This document shows positions 18,533 to 27,191 of a stretch of DNA of 64,000 nucleotides, piece by piece (the stretch's first letter is position 1; the number at the start of each line of letters is the position of its first letter). Location: contig NZ_CP035632.1 of the NCBI RefSeq assembly GCF_008807075.1, positions 2,170,001 through 2,234,000 of the forward strand, written 5' to 3'. Both the position numbers and the translations under genes were made by a program. The notes below the pieces were generated by a model that saw nothing but the letters and a program-made list of their open reading frames with translations, ran no database searches and had not been told where the DNA came from. The DNA comes from Synechococcus sp. RSCCF101 (GTDB lineage: Bacteria > Cyanobacteriota > Cyanobacteriia > PCC-6307 > Cyanobiaceae).

Positions 18533-19566
18533 GCCATCTCGGCATGGGCCGTTGCCGTTGCCGGATCCCGGAGCCGTTCGGACCGCTCCTCGCTGTAGCG
18601 GTCGCTCCGAGCGCCCCAGAGGGCGGCGATGGCCCGGCTCAGGGCCTCCGGCCCCTGCCGCAGGGGCTGGCGCAGGTCCGTTCCCTGGCTGGCGAACAGG
18701 CAGGTGTGGGCCATGCCGTTGGCGGTGATCCGCAGCCGGTTGCAGTCGCCGCAGAAGGGCTGGCTGATCGAGGCCACAACGGCCAGCAGGCCGCCGCCGT
18801 CCCGGTAGCGCCAGCGGGATGCTGTGCCGTGCTGCGGACGCCCCAGGGGCTCCAGCGGCCAGGCGGCGCCGATGCGCTGCACCATTTCAGCGGCCGGCAT
18901 CACCTGATCCGGCCGCCAGCCGTTGCGGGAGCCCACATCCATCGCCTCGATCAGCCGCAGCTCCACCCCCAGCTCCCGCGCGAGTCCGGCCAGGGGCACA
19001 ACCTGATCCTCATTGCGGCCGCGCACGATCACGGCGTTGAGCTTGAGGCGCCCGGCCCCGGGCTCGAACCCGGCCTGCCTGGCCGTCGCCAGCGCGGCGA
19101 GCACGGCCCGGAGGCAGTGCTCCCCCTGGGCCGGGCTCGCCTGCGGGGCCACCATCCGGGCCACCGAGGCGGCCGTGGTGCCATCGAGGCTGAGGGTGAG
19201 CCGATCGAGCCCGGCCTCGCGCAGCTCACGGGCCAGCCGGCGGGTGAGCCGCTGGCCGTTGCTGGTCATGGCGATCTCCCTGAGCCCGACCGCTCGCAGG
19301 GCGCTGAGATCCCGCACCAGTTGCGGCAGGCCGGGGTGCAGCAGGGGTTCCCCACCGGTGAGCCGCAGCGTCGAGAAGCCCAGACCGGCCGCCACCGCCA
19401 CCAGGCGGACCCGCTCGGGATCCGACAGCAGCCCCTCCGGCTCGCGGTTGTCCGGGCAGCAGTAGGGGCAATTGAGATTGCAGCGCGCCGTGAGGGAGAG
19501 CCGCAGCACGCCGGCCGGCCGGCCGAGGCGATCGCTGAGCGGGGCGTCAGAAGCGCGACCAGCCAT
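18517..19566 (-). CDS. moaA: GTP 3',8-cyclase MoaA
   Basis: MoaA is the radical SAM enzyme that cyclises GTP in the first Mo cofactor step. The N-terminal cluster motif CNLNCPYC and the second cluster in CGDCNRLRITANGMAHTCLF near the C-terminus are both present, as is the LRLTGGEPLLHPGLP motif. The protein ends in Gly-Gly, a hallmark of MoaA needed for activity. Length is 349 residues. Its first 20 bases overlap the end of mobA on the same strand, so mobA-moaA form one unit. Confidence 0.94.
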   Translation of the reverse strand: MAGRASDAPLSDRLGRPAGVLRLSLTARCNLNCPYCCPDNREPEGLLSDPERVRLVAVAAGLGFSTLRLTGGEPLLHPGLPQLVRDLSALRAVGLREIAMTSNGQRLTRRLARELREAGLDRLTLSLDGTTAASVARMVAPQASPAQGEHCLRAVLAALATARQAGFEPGAGRLKLNAVIVRGRNEDQVVPLAGLARELGVELRLIEAMDVGSRNGWRPDQVMPAAEMVQRIGAAWPLEPLGRPQHGTASRWRYRDGGGLLAVVASISQPFCGDCNRLRITANGMAHTCLFASQGTDLRQPLRQGPEALSRAIAALWGARSDRYSEERSERLRDPATATAHAEMAYLGG

Positions 19567-20128
19567 GCCCTGTCCTCGCGTCAGTCAGATCGGCCGGCGT
19601 GTTCAGGTTGTGCAGCGCCGGCTCCGGCAGCGAATGGAGCTGAACCGGGCAGCGGCGGATCCAGCCCAGCAGGCTCCGCTCTCCCTCCAGCACGGCCCGG
19701 CGCAGCGACGGCCGCAAGGCTGCGGGGTAGCGGCCGGGCAGCGGATGCCAGCGGCCGGCGGCCTCGGCGATCTGGATGGCCTCACCGGTCGCCTCCAGCC
19801 ACGGCCGGAGGCTGGGGGCGCTGAGCCCCGGCATGTCCACCGCAATCACCAGCAGATCCTCATCCGGATGGGCCTCCATCAGTCGGCTCAGGGCCAGCAG
19901 AGGGCCTTCCCAGGGTGGCGGCTCCGGAATCCGATGCACCCGGCTGCCGAAGCGGCTGGCGAGGTCGTGATGGCTGGGATGCCGGCTGATCAGGCTGACG
20001 GGGCTTCCCAGGCAGAGCAGCAACTGCAGCTGGCGCTCCAGCAGGGTGCCGCCGCAGGCCCGCCGCAGCAGAGCCTTGTCGGTTCCCATGCGCCGGCTGG
20101 CGCCACCGCTCAGCAGACACGGGCGCAT
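19547..20128 (-). CDS. mobA: Molybdenum cofactor guanylyltransferase-like protein MobA
   Basis: The 193-residue nucleotidyltransferase starts MRPCLLSGGASRRMGTDKAL, the GTP-binding LxGGxSxRMGxDK motif, and has VIAVDMPGL, the metal-binding Asp region. MobA attaches GMP to molybdopterin to give the guanine dinucleotide form used by NarB-type nitrate reductases. The ATG at 20128 is chosen because the signature begins there. It heads mobA-moaA and is divergent from nrtP. Confidence 0.88.
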   Translation of the reverse strand: MRPCLLSGGASRRMGTDKALLRRACGGTLLERQLQLLLCLGSPVSLISRHPSHHDLASRFGSRVHRIPEPPPWEGPLLALSRLMEAHPDEDLLVIAVDMPGLSAPSLRPWLEATGEAIQIAEAAGRWHPLPGRYPAALRPSLRRAVLEGERSLLGWIRRCPVQLHSLPEPALHNLNTPADLTDARTGHGWSRF

Positions 20129-20166
20129 GGAGAAGCGGTGGTGGACTGCTGACCCGGACGCATTTT

Positions 20167-20180
20167 GTAACAAAGGTCAC
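20167..20180. promoter_or_regulatory. Possible NtcA half-conserved site upstream of nrtP
   Basis: GTAACAAAGGTCAC matches GTA-N8-TAC at five of six positions. No -10 hexamer at the usual 22-base distance is visible on either strand, so this is only a weak candidate in the mobA/nrtP intergenic region. The remainder of that 166-base space holds a GC-rich dyad (20185-20198). Confidence 0.25.
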
Positions 20181-20294
20181 CGCGGCGGGGGGCCCCGCGC
20201 TGGTGAGATGCTGAGGCGGTGAGCATCTTGCGCCGTTTGTTAGTGCCTGAGCGCATTCTTTAGAAGCCAGGATTCTCACCACACTTTAATCAAC

Positions 20295-21854
20295 ATGCTT
20301 GGAGAGATCTGGTCTTTCCAGGGGAGATATCGAACCCTCCATCTCACCTGGTTCGCCTTTTTCCTGACCTTTGTGGTCTGGTTCAACCTGGCTCCACTGG
20401 CCACCACCGTTCGGGCCGACATGGGCCTTGATCTGGGCCAGATCCGCACGATCGCCATCTGCAACGTGGCGCTGACGGTCCCCGCCAGGGTGATCATCGG
20501 CATGCTGCTGGACAAGTTCGGGCCCCGCATCACTTACTCGTCCATTCTTGTCTATGCGGCCATTCCCTGTCTGATGTTCGCCACCGCCCAGACCTTTGGG
20601 CAGCTGGTGGTGGCTCGCCTGCTGCTCTCGATCGTGGGCGCGGGATTCGTGATCGGCATCCGCATGGTGGCTGAATGGTTCCCGCCCAAGGAGATCGGCC
20701 TGGCCGAAGGCATCTACGGCGGCTGGGGCAACTTCGGCTCCGCTTTCTCCGCCCTGACCCTGGTGATCGTTGCCGGCTGGCTGAGCTTCGCCGGTGGCGC
20801 CAGTGTGGACGGCGTGATCCTCAACTGGCGTGCAGCCATTGCCCTGACCGGCATCATCGCCGCCATCTACGGCGTCATCTACTTCTTCAGCGTCAGCGAT
20901 ACCCCGGAGGGCAAGACCTACCAGCGCCCCCACAAGACCGCCGGTCTGGAAGTCACTTCCATCCGCGATTTCTGGGGGCTGATGGGAATGAACGTTCCCT
21001 TCGCCGCCATTCTGGCCGTGCTCGCCTGGCGTCTTCAGAAGGTGGGCTTCCTGAACAGCACCACCTTCCCCCTGGCGATTCTTGCCATTCTCATCTGGTA
21101 CGGGGCCCAGTCATGGGGTGTGATCCGCACCAACAAGGATCTTCTGCTCGGTCGCAAGACCTATCCCAAGGAGGATCGCTACAGCTTCCGTCAGGTGGCC
21201 ATTCTGGAGCTCACCTACATCGTGAACTTCGGCTCCGAGCTCGCGGTGGTGTCGATGTTGCCGAGCTTCTTTGAATCGACCTTCTCCCTGCCCAAGTCGA
21301 CCGCCGGCATCCTGGCGGCCTCCTACGCCTTCATGAATCTGGCGGCCCGTCCGAGTGGTGGCCTCCTCTCGGACCGCCTCGGCTCGCGCAAGAACACGAT
21401 GGGCTTTCTCACCATCGGCCTCGGCATCGGCTATCTGCTGATGAGTCTGATCAAGCCGGGAACCTTCGTCGGCAGTCCCGGTGTGATTTTGGCCGTTCTG
21501 CTCACCATGTTCTGCTCCTTCTTTGTGCAGGCCGGTGAAGGCTCCACCTATGCCCTGGTGCCCCTGGTGAAGCGGCGTGTCACGGGTCAGATCGCCGGTC
21601 TGGTCGGGGCCTACGGCAACGTCGGCGCTGTGGCCTATCTGACGATCTACTCGCTGCTGCCGATGTGGATCGGTGGTGGTGCCGAGCCCACCCCTGCTGT
21701 GGTGGCGGCCTCGAACTCCACCTTCTTCCAGATCCTCGGCATCGCCGGACTGATCGTGGGCTTCCTCTGCTACTTCCTTCTGCGCGAACCGAAGGGCTCG
21801 TTCGCCGATCTGCACGAAGGGGAAGAGGAGACCCCCGCCCTCAGCGCCGTCTGA
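20295..21854 (+). CDS. nrtP: Nitrate/nitrite permease, NrtP type (MFS)
   Basis: This is a major facilitator protein of 519 residues with twelve predicted spans. The nitrate signature is present as GGWGNFGSAFSALTL after the second half of the N-terminal bundle, and MFS loop motifs DKFGPR and SDRLGSRKN are seen. Marine and euryhaline picocyanobacteria use this permease (NrtP/NapA) in place of the NrtABCD transporter. A long hydrophilic loop between the halves contains LLLGRKTYPKEDRYS. It is nine bases upstream of narB, so the two form an operon for nitrate uptake and reduction. Confidence 0.93.
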   Translation: MLGEIWSFQGRYRTLHLTWFAFFLTFVVWFNLAPLATTVRADMGLDLGQIRTIAICNVALTVPARVIIGMLLDKFGPRITYSSILVYAAIPCLMFATAQTFGQLVVARLLLSIVGAGFVIGIRMVAEWFPPKEIGLAEGIYGGWGNFGSAFSALTLVIVAGWLSFAGGASVDGVILNWRAAIALTGIIAAIYGVIYFFSVSDTPEGKTYQRPHKTAGLEVTSIRDFWGLMGMNVPFAAILAVLAWRLQKVGFLNSTTFPLAILAILIWYGAQSWGVIRTNKDLLLGRKTYPKEDRYSFRQVAILELTYIVNFGSELAVVSMLPSFFESTFSLPKSTAGILAASYAFMNLAARPSGGLLSDRLGSRKNTMGFLTIGLGIGYLLMSLIKPGTFVGSPGVILAVLLTMFCSFFVQAGEGSTYALVPLVKRRVTGQIAGLVGAYGNVGAVAYLTIYSLLPMWIGGGAEPTPAVVAASNSTFFQILGIAGLIVGFLCYFLLREPKGSFADLHEGEEETPALSAV

Positions 21855-21863
21855 CGACCCGCC

Positions 21864-24029
21864 ATGCCTGACGCCCCCGCGCCCCGCTCCCAGTGCCCCT
21901 ACTGCGGAGTGGGCTGTGGCCTCGAGCTGCTTCCGCCCGCCGCCAAGGGGCGGGCGACGCGGCGGGCCGAGGACGGAACACCGATCTGGGGCGCCCGCGG
22001 GGACCGGGCCCACCCCTCCACGGCGGGTCAGGTGTGTGTGAAGGGGGCCACGGTCACCCAGACCCTGGATGGGGAGCGGCTGCGGCAGCCGCTCTACCGA
22101 TCCAGCCTCGATGAGCCGTTCCAGCCCGTGAGCTGGGAGCAGGCGATCGATCGGATCGTGGACCAGCTGCAGCGGACCCTCGCCAGCAAGGGGCCCGAGG
22201 CCATCGCCGCCTACGGCTCCGGTCAGTTCCACACCGAGGACTACTACCTGGCCCAGAAGCTGTTCAAGGGAGCGCTGGGCACCAACAATTTCGATGCCAA
22301 CTCCCGCTTGTGCATGAGTTCGGCCGTGGCCGGCTACGCCCGCAGCCTCGGCTCCGACGGACCTCCCTGCTGTTACGAGGATCTCGACCTCTGCGATGCG
22401 GCCTTCCTGGTCGGCACGAACACCGCCGAGTGCCATCCGGTGCTGTTCCAGCGCCTGATCAAGCGGCGGCGCGGCCTGCTGACGGCGTCCGGTCCGAAGC
22501 TGGTGGTGGTGGATCCGCGCCGCACCGAAACCGCCCGCGCCGCCGATCTGCACCTGGCGATCCGCCCCGGTACCGATCTGGTGCTGCTGCACGGCCTGGC
22601 CCATCTGCTGCTGCGCCAGTCCTCGGTCGACTACGAGTTCCTGGAGAACGCCACCGAGGGCTTCTTCAGCTACGCCCGCCTGGTGCAGGAGTGGACCCCC
22701 CGGCGCGTCGCCCGGCTCTGCGGCATCCGGGAGAAGGATCTGCGCGAGGCGGCGCGGATCTGGGCCCGCTCCAAGGCGGTGCTCAGCCTCTGGTCGATGG
22801 GGGTGAACCAGTCCGTGGAGGGCACCGCCACGGTGGCCGGACTGATCAATCTGCACCTGCTGACCGGCCAGATCTGCGGTCCGGGCTGCGGTCCGTTCTC
22901 CCTCACCGGCCAGCCCAACGCGATGGGAGGCCGGGAAGCCGGCGGCCTCAGCCACCTGCTGCCCGGCTACCGGAGCGTCGGGGACGCCGAGCACCGGCGC
23001 CAGCTGGAGCAGGCCTGGGGGCTGCCTGAAGGCCAGATCGCCTCCAGCCCGGGCCTGAGCGCCTGGCAGCAGGTGGAGGCCATGGCCGAGGGCCGGCTCG
23101 ATGTCTGGTGGGTGGCCGCCACCAATCCGCTGGTGAGCATGCCGAATCTCGAGCGGGTGCGGCAGGCGATGCGCCGCTGCCCTCTGGTGATCGTGAGCGA
23201 TGCCTATGCCGGCACCGAGACGGCGGCCTTCGCCCACCTGGTGCTGCCGGCGGCCCAGTGGAGCGAGAAGGAGGGGGTGATGACCAACTCCGAGCGCCGG
23301 GTCACCCTCTGCCCGGCCTTCCGGCCGGCCCCCGGCGCCGCCCGCCCCGACTGGCAGGTGTTCGCCGAGGTGGGTCGGCGGCTGGGATACGAGGAGCAGT
23401 TCAGCTACGGCTCCGCCGCGGAGGTGTACGACGAGTTCGCCGCCCTCACCGCCGGACGGCTCTGTGATGTGTCGGGGCTGAGCCATGGGCTGCTGCGCGA
23501 GCAGGGCCCGCAGCAGTGGCCCCATCCCCGCGGCGCCGAACCCTCCAGCGGCTCCAGCCGCCTCTACGGCGACGCCGTGTTTCCCACCCCGACGGGCCGG
23601 GCCCGGCTCATCGCCGAGCAGCCCATGGGGCTGGCGGAGCCTCCGGATGACGACTATCCCCTGGTGCTCACCGTCGGCCGCTATCTGGGCCACTGGCACA
23701 CCATGACCCGCACCCGCCAGGTGCCACGCCTGCAGGGGATGCATCCGCAGCCGCTGCTGGAGATCCATCCGGAGGATGCCCGGAAGGTGGGCCTCGCCGA
23801 CGGTGCGCTGGCCTGCATCCGTTCCCGCCGCGGATCGCTCACCGCCGTCGCCTCGCTCGATGAGCGCATCCGTCCCGGGCTGGTGTTCCTGCCGATGCAC
23901 TGGGGGGCCAGCCAGGAGACACCGTGCGAGGCCAATGCCCTGATGCACGAGCAGGCCTGCCCCCGCTCCGGTCAGCCCGAGCTCAAGGCGGCGGCGGTTC
24001 AGGTGCTGCCGGCGGCAGAAACTCCCTGA
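21864..24029 (+). CDS. narB: Ferredoxin-nitrate reductase
   Basis: NarB reduces nitrate to nitrite with electrons from ferredoxin. The 721 residues start with the 4Fe-4S motif CPYCGVGC and, about 40 residues later, QVCVKG, followed by the molybdopterin oxidoreductase core (GSGQFHTEDYYLAQKLF, LTGQICGPGCGPFSLTGQPN, NPLVSMPN) and the dinucleotide-binding C-terminal domain (LGHWHTMTRTRQ). No flavin or second domain is present, as expected for the monomeric cyanobacterial enzyme. Its 3' end overlaps narM by 47 bases in the opposite direction. Confidence 0.95.
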   Translation: MPDAPAPRSQCPYCGVGCGLELLPPAAKGRATRRAEDGTPIWGARGDRAHPSTAGQVCVKGATVTQTLDGERLRQPLYRSSLDEPFQPVSWEQAIDRIVDQLQRTLASKGPEAIAAYGSGQFHTEDYYLAQKLFKGALGTNNFDANSRLCMSSAVAGYARSLGSDGPPCCYEDLDLCDAAFLVGTNTAECHPVLFQRLIKRRRGLLTASGPKLVVVDPRRTETARAADLHLAIRPGTDLVLLHGLAHLLLRQSSVDYEFLENATEGFFSYARLVQEWTPRRVARLCGIREKDLREAARIWARSKAVLSLWSMGVNQSVEGTATVAGLINLHLLTGQICGPGCGPFSLTGQPNAMGGREAGGLSHLLPGYRSVGDAEHRRQLEQAWGLPEGQIASSPGLSAWQQVEAMAEGRLDVWWVAATNPLVSMPNLERVRQAMRRCPLVIVSDAYAGTETAAFAHLVLPAAQWSEKEGVMTNSERRVTLCPAFRPAPGAARPDWQVFAEVGRRLGYEEQFSYGSAAEVYDEFAALTAGRLCDVSGLSHGLLREQGPQQWPHPRGAEPSSGSSRLYGDAVFPTPTGRARLIAEQPMGLAEPPDDDYPLVLTVGRYLGHWHTMTRTRQVPRLQGMHPQPLLEIHPEDARKVGLADGALACIRSRRGSLTAVASLDERIRPGLVFLPMHWGASQETPCEANALMHEQACPRSGQPELKAAAVQVLPAAETP

Positions 24030-24465
24030 GGGCAGGTCCGAGATTGTGGTGGTCGTGGCCCGGGCGGGCCAGCTTGCAGAGCGCGAAGCGCTGCAGCTCC
24101 GTCAACTGCTGCCAGTCCTGATCGCCGATGACTTCGCCGCAGGTCGAGGCGGAGCTCCGCACCCAGTCCGGCACGGTCTGCTCCTGCTGCCAGGGCTCGG
24201 CCTTCGCCGGGGGGAGATCCCTGGCCTGCCCATCGGCCAGACAGGCGGTGCGCTCTCTGAGGAAGGCCCGCAGCTCCTGCAGCGACGCAGGGGAGTCGTC
24301 CCAGTCCACCAGCCTCTGGCGCTCCTCCCGGGGCAGCTCGATCCAGTGGCCCAGCTTGAGCTTCACCCCGGCCAGATCCAGCTTGCGCCGCAGGCAGAGG
24401 GGGATGCAGCGCCAGCCGGAGACGAAGTCGAGCTCGAAGGCGAAGCAGTGGCTGGCCTGATCCAT
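23983..24465 (-). CDS. narM: Nitrate reductase-associated protein NarM
   Basis: The 160-residue protein matches the cyanobacterial nitrate reductase-associated family (PF09655): FAFELDFVSGWRCIPLCLR at the N-terminus and KLGHWIELPREERQRLVDW. NarM is required for active NarB in some cyanobacteria. The last 15 codons, a Pro-rich tail, run antisense over the end of narB. Its ATG overlaps the stop of the TrpD2-like gene (TGATG), so the two are probably translated in series from one NtcA-like promoter. Confidence 0.9.
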   Translation of the reverse strand: MDQASHCFAFELDFVSGWRCIPLCLRRKLDLAGVKLKLGHWIELPREERQRLVDWDDSPASLQELRAFLRERTACLADGQARDLPPAKAEPWQQEQTVPDWVRSSASTCGEVIGDQDWQQLTELQRFALCKLARPGHDHHNLGPALREFLPPAAPEPPPP

Positions 24466-25601
24466 CAGCTCTCGACCAGGCTCTGCCGCCAGGAGCGCAG
24501 GGCCCCCAGGGTGGCGAGCGGGGCGCCCCCACCGATCAGGGCCCGCGCCTGCTCCAGGGCCTGCTCCAGAGGCTGCAGGGGGTTGCTGAAGGCGAGATAG
24601 CAGGCCGCGTTCCAGAGCAATGGCAGGGCCAGTGGGCCCTCTCCCTGGAGGGCGGCCTGGGCCATGGCCGTCCAGGTCTCCGCGTCAGTCCAGCCGGGTT
24701 CGGGGGCGAAGCAGCCGTGGTCGCGCGGGTGGAGGATGCGGCGCTCGCTGCGGCCGTCCCGCACCGTGGCCGTGACGCAGGCCCGGCTGGTGGGCAGGTC
24801 GGTGCTGCCCTCCAGGCCCTTCACCGTGACCAGATCGCGTTCGCCGGCCAGCGCCAGGGCCTGCCAGGCCCGGGCCTCGGTGGGGGGATGCACAAAGCCG
24901 CTCACCAGCAGGTGGGGGCCCTGATGGGCGCTCCAGAGCAGCTCCAGGCTGGCCACGGGCGGGCGTTTGCCCAGATCCTCCCGGTAGGGGATCAGCTCCT
25001 CGGCCAGCGGGAAGTGATCCGGCTGATGCAGCAGCGCCAGGCCGTTGCGGTTGAAGCCCTCCTGCACCCGCTCCAGCGGCAGACCGGTCAGCTCCAGCCC
25101 GAGGGCCGCGAACAGCTCGGCCGCCGTGACCCCGTATTTCACGGGCATGCGCCCGGCCCCCTGCAGCACCACCGGCCGGCCGGCGCTGAGCAGCACCAGG
25201 GTGGTGAGGGGATAGATGGCTGCCGTGCGGCTGCGGCCGTCGAAGGGCATGCCGAAACAGATCGGCGGCCCCGCCCAGCCGGTGGCCTGATCCTCGGCTG
25301 TCGGTCCTGTCAGGACGGGCCCGAAGCGCCGGTAGGTGTCGAGCATGCCGGCGAGCTCCTGGGGTTCCGGGCGGCGGATGCGGTGGGCGATCAGGAAGGC
25401 CCCGATCTGGGCCGGACTGGCCGCCGCGGTGAGCATCAGCTCCATCGCCTCGGCGGCCTCCTCGCGGCTGAGGCCCTTGCTGGTGTGCTCGCCGCTGCCG
25501 ATCTTGCGGATCAGCGCCTTGAAGCGTTCCCGTCCCTCCCGTTCCGGTGTGACGGGGGAAGCGCCGCCTCGATCCGCGATCGCCGTTGCTGAGCTGACCA
25601 T
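24465..25601 (-). CDS. Anthranilate phosphoribosyltransferase-like protein (TrpD2 type)
   Basis: The 378-residue protein has the nucleoside phosphorylase/TrpD fold: an N-terminal helical part (GEHTSKGLSREEAAEAMELM) and a C-terminal alpha/beta part (VVLQGAGRMPVKYGVTAAELF, GFNRNGLALLHQPDHFP). Instead of the TrpD phosphate loop GTGGD it has PFDGRSRTAAIYP, as in TrpD2-like proteins, so it is probably not the tryptophan enzyme. The family often sits beside narM, narB or cynS in cyanobacteria, which suggests an unknown role in nitrogen assimilation. The start at 25601 is preferred over one 40 codons upstream since it lies downstream of the NtcA-like site. Confidence 0.85.
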   Translation of the reverse strand: MVSSATAIADRGGASPVTPEREGRERFKALIRKIGSGEHTSKGLSREEAAEAMELMLTAAASPAQIGAFLIAHRIRRPEPQELAGMLDTYRRFGPVLTGPTAEDQATGWAGPPICFGMPFDGRSRTAAIYPLTTLVLLSAGRPVVLQGAGRMPVKYGVTAAELFAALGLELTGLPLERVQEGFNRNGLALLHQPDHFPLAEELIPYREDLGKRPPVASLELLWSAHQGPHLLVSGFVHPPTEARAWQALALAGERDLVTVKGLEGSTDLPTSRACVTATVRDGRSERRILHPRDHGCFAPEPGWTDAETWTAMAQAALQGEGPLALPLLWNAACYLAFSNPLQPLEQALEQARALIGGGAPLATLGALRSWRQSLVES

Positions 25602-25640
25602 GACCCGATTGCCTCGCTGCAACTGCACGCCCCTCGTTGC

Positions 25641-25682
25641 AGCATCCTGAGCCAGAGCACAGACCTTTGTAACGGTTGATGC
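25641..25682 (-). promoter_or_regulatory. NtcA-like promoter of the TrpD2-like/narM operon
   Basis: Read leftward, GCATCAACCGTTAC (25682 to 25669) matches GTA-N8-TAC at five of six positions. Exactly 22 bases later comes GATGCT (25646-25641), a -10-like hexamer. The predicted transcript start would be about 33 bases before the TrpD2-like ATG. The dyad also faces cynS, but no -10 is seen at the right distance there. Confidence 0.42.
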
Positions 25683-25736
25683 CGTGCGGGACGCCGGACT
25701 GGTCAACACTCGCGCCCGCACGCTTCATGTTTTGTC

Positions 25737-26189
25737 ATGCCGACTCCTGCCCCGACGGGAACCACCGCCGCCCTCCTGGCGGCCAAGAAGGCCAAGGGGC
25801 TCACCTTCACCCAGATCGGCGAGGCGATGGGCCGCAACGACGTGTGGGTGGCATCGCTCTTCTACCGCCAGGCCACCGCGTCGGCCGAGGAGGCTGCCAC
25901 CCTCACAGGGCTGCTGGGCCTGGATGCGGCCGTGGCGGAGGAGCTGCAGGAGTTCCCCACCAAGGGCTCCCTGGAGCCGGTGATTCCCACCGATCCGCTG
26001 ATCTACCGCTTCTACGAGATCATGCAGGTCTATGGAATGCCGATGAAGGATGTGATCCAGGAGAAGTTCGGTGACGGCATCATGAGCGCCATCGATTTCA
26101 CCCTCGAAGTCGACAAGGAAGCCAACCCCTCCGGCGATCGGGTCAAGATCACCATGTGCGGCAAGTTCCTGCCCTACAAGAAGTGGTGA
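25737..26189 (+). CDS. cynS: Cyanase (cyanate hydratase)
   Basis: CynS converts cyanate and bicarbonate to ammonium and carbon dioxide. The 150 residues show an N-terminal helix-turn-helix-like part ([20 protein letters not shown]) and the catalytic domain with Arg and Glu in [13 protein letters not shown] and Ser in [10 protein letters not shown]. Length matches the decameric enzyme. It is divergent from the TrpD2-like gene and ends at a strong hairpin shared with the HEAT-repeat gene. Confidence 0.95.
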   Translation: MPTPAPTGTTAALLAAKKAKGLTFTQIGEAMGRNDVWVASLFYRQATASAEEAATLTGLLGLDAAVAEELQEFPTKGSLEPVIPTDPLIYRFYEIMQVYGMPMKDVIQEKFGDGIMSAIDFTLEVDKEANPSGDRVKITMCGKFLPYKKW

Positions 26190-26200
26190 GCTGAGCCGCT

Positions 26201-26237
26201 CGCCCGGGCTGGCGCGATCACCGCGTCAGCCCGGGCG
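26201..26237. terminator. Bidirectional hairpin between cynS and the HEAT-repeat gene
   Basis: GCCCGGGCTGGCGCG (26202-26216) pairs with CGCGTCAGCCCGGGC (26222-26236), 15 pairs including one G-T, with a five-base loop; 26201/26237 extend it. It lies between convergent genes and covers the stop of the leftward one. No T-run follows, so efficiency is uncertain. Confidence 0.55.
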
Positions 26238-27080
26238 GCTCAACAATCGCTCGGCCCGGGCAGGGTCGAGCACGCCCGCGGCCCGGGCCTCAGCGAGCGC
26301 CTCACGCATCCGCTCGCGGTGGCGGAACTGGCTCTGGATCTGCCGGTCCAGGGCCCGTTGCCCCGCCTGATCATTCACCCGCCCGATCAACCCGATCAGG
26401 GCCAGGGCGCTCGCTTCGCTGCCGATGCAGCCGAGGGCCTCGAGAGCGGCCTCCAGCACCGGCGGCACCGGCTCATCGGCTGCAATCTGGGCGATGGTCT
26501 CCACCACCGCCGCGTCGCTGCGTCGCTGCAGCAGTCGCAGGCCCGCCACCACCACCTCAGGGCGGGGATCGGCGAGCACCGGGGCGCAGAGATCCAGCAG
26601 CGCGTCGCTGGAGTGGTGGTGCACCTGAAACTGCAGCAGCTCCAGGGCGGCGAGCCGCGCGGTGCGCTCGGCCCGCTGCAGCCCCGCTGCGATCAGCTCC
26701 GGGTCCACCTGTGCGCCCCAGCAGCGCAGGGAGGCCAGCAGCTCCGCCGCCCCCGGTGCTGATTCGTTCGCCTGCCACCACTGCAGCAGCTGATCCCGGG
26801 CGCCGGGGTGGCGGGTCATGCCCATGGCCCGAACCAGGGCCGGCTCCGGGCCGAAGCGCTCGACAAGTTCCTGCAGCAGGGGCCAGGCGTCCGGACCCTG
26901 GCAGCCCAGACGTTCGGCCAGCACCTGCCGCAGGGACGGGCTGGCCGTCTGGCCGTAGGCCGCCGTCAGTTCGCTTCGGCTCAGGGGATCGCGCCTGCCC
27001 CGGCCCAGCCGCTCCCAGAGGGCCGCATCCCGCTCCTCGGAGGGTTCCGCATGCATGGGGTCGGACAGGGGCAGGGGCAT
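26226..27080 (-). CDS. HEAT-repeat protein
   Basis: The protein of about 284 residues is almost entirely alpha-helical, built of repeating helix pairs such as RTARLAALELLQFQVHHHSS, DPRPEVVVAGLRLLQRRSD and PVLEAALEALGCIGSEASAL. This is the pattern of PBS lyase/HEAT repeats, which mediate protein binding. It resembles HEAT proteins encoded near nitrite assimilation genes in picocyanobacteria and lies downstream of the nitrite channel and nirA on the same strand, so it may assist assembly or regulation of that pathway. The start could be at 27098, 27080 or 27056. Confidence 0.78.
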   Translation of the reverse strand: MPLPLSDPMHAEPSEERDAALWERLGRGRRDPLSRSELTAAYGQTASPSLRQVLAERLGCQGPDAWPLLQELVERFGPEPALVRAMGMTRHPGARDQLLQWWQANESAPGAAELLASLRCWGAQVDPELIAAGLQRAERTARLAALELLQFQVHHHSSDALLDLCAPVLADPRPEVVVAGLRLLQRRSDAAVVETIAQIAADEPVPPVLEAALEALGCIGSEASALALIGLIGRVNDQAGQRALDRQIQSQFRHRERMREALAEARAAGVLDPARAERLLSRPG

Positions 27081-27191
27081 GGCGGGAGGATGAATCAACA
27101 GAACAGCCCCGACCGGCCTCGGGGGCAGGACGGGGCTGTGAGTGACGGGCAGCGGCGGCTGGCCACCGCTGCCCCCGGAAGGGAGAGGCGA

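Noticed and set aside
20167-20180. NtcA promoter for nrtP
   Set aside because: The half-site is present, but no -10 lies 22 bases away, so it is kept only as a weak site and not counted in the promoter set.
21111-23948. 945-codon frame on the minus strand across nrtP and narB
   Set aside because: It is antisense to two clearly homologous genes, has Gly/Arg/His/Gln-rich sequence without domains, and is explained by the high G+C content.
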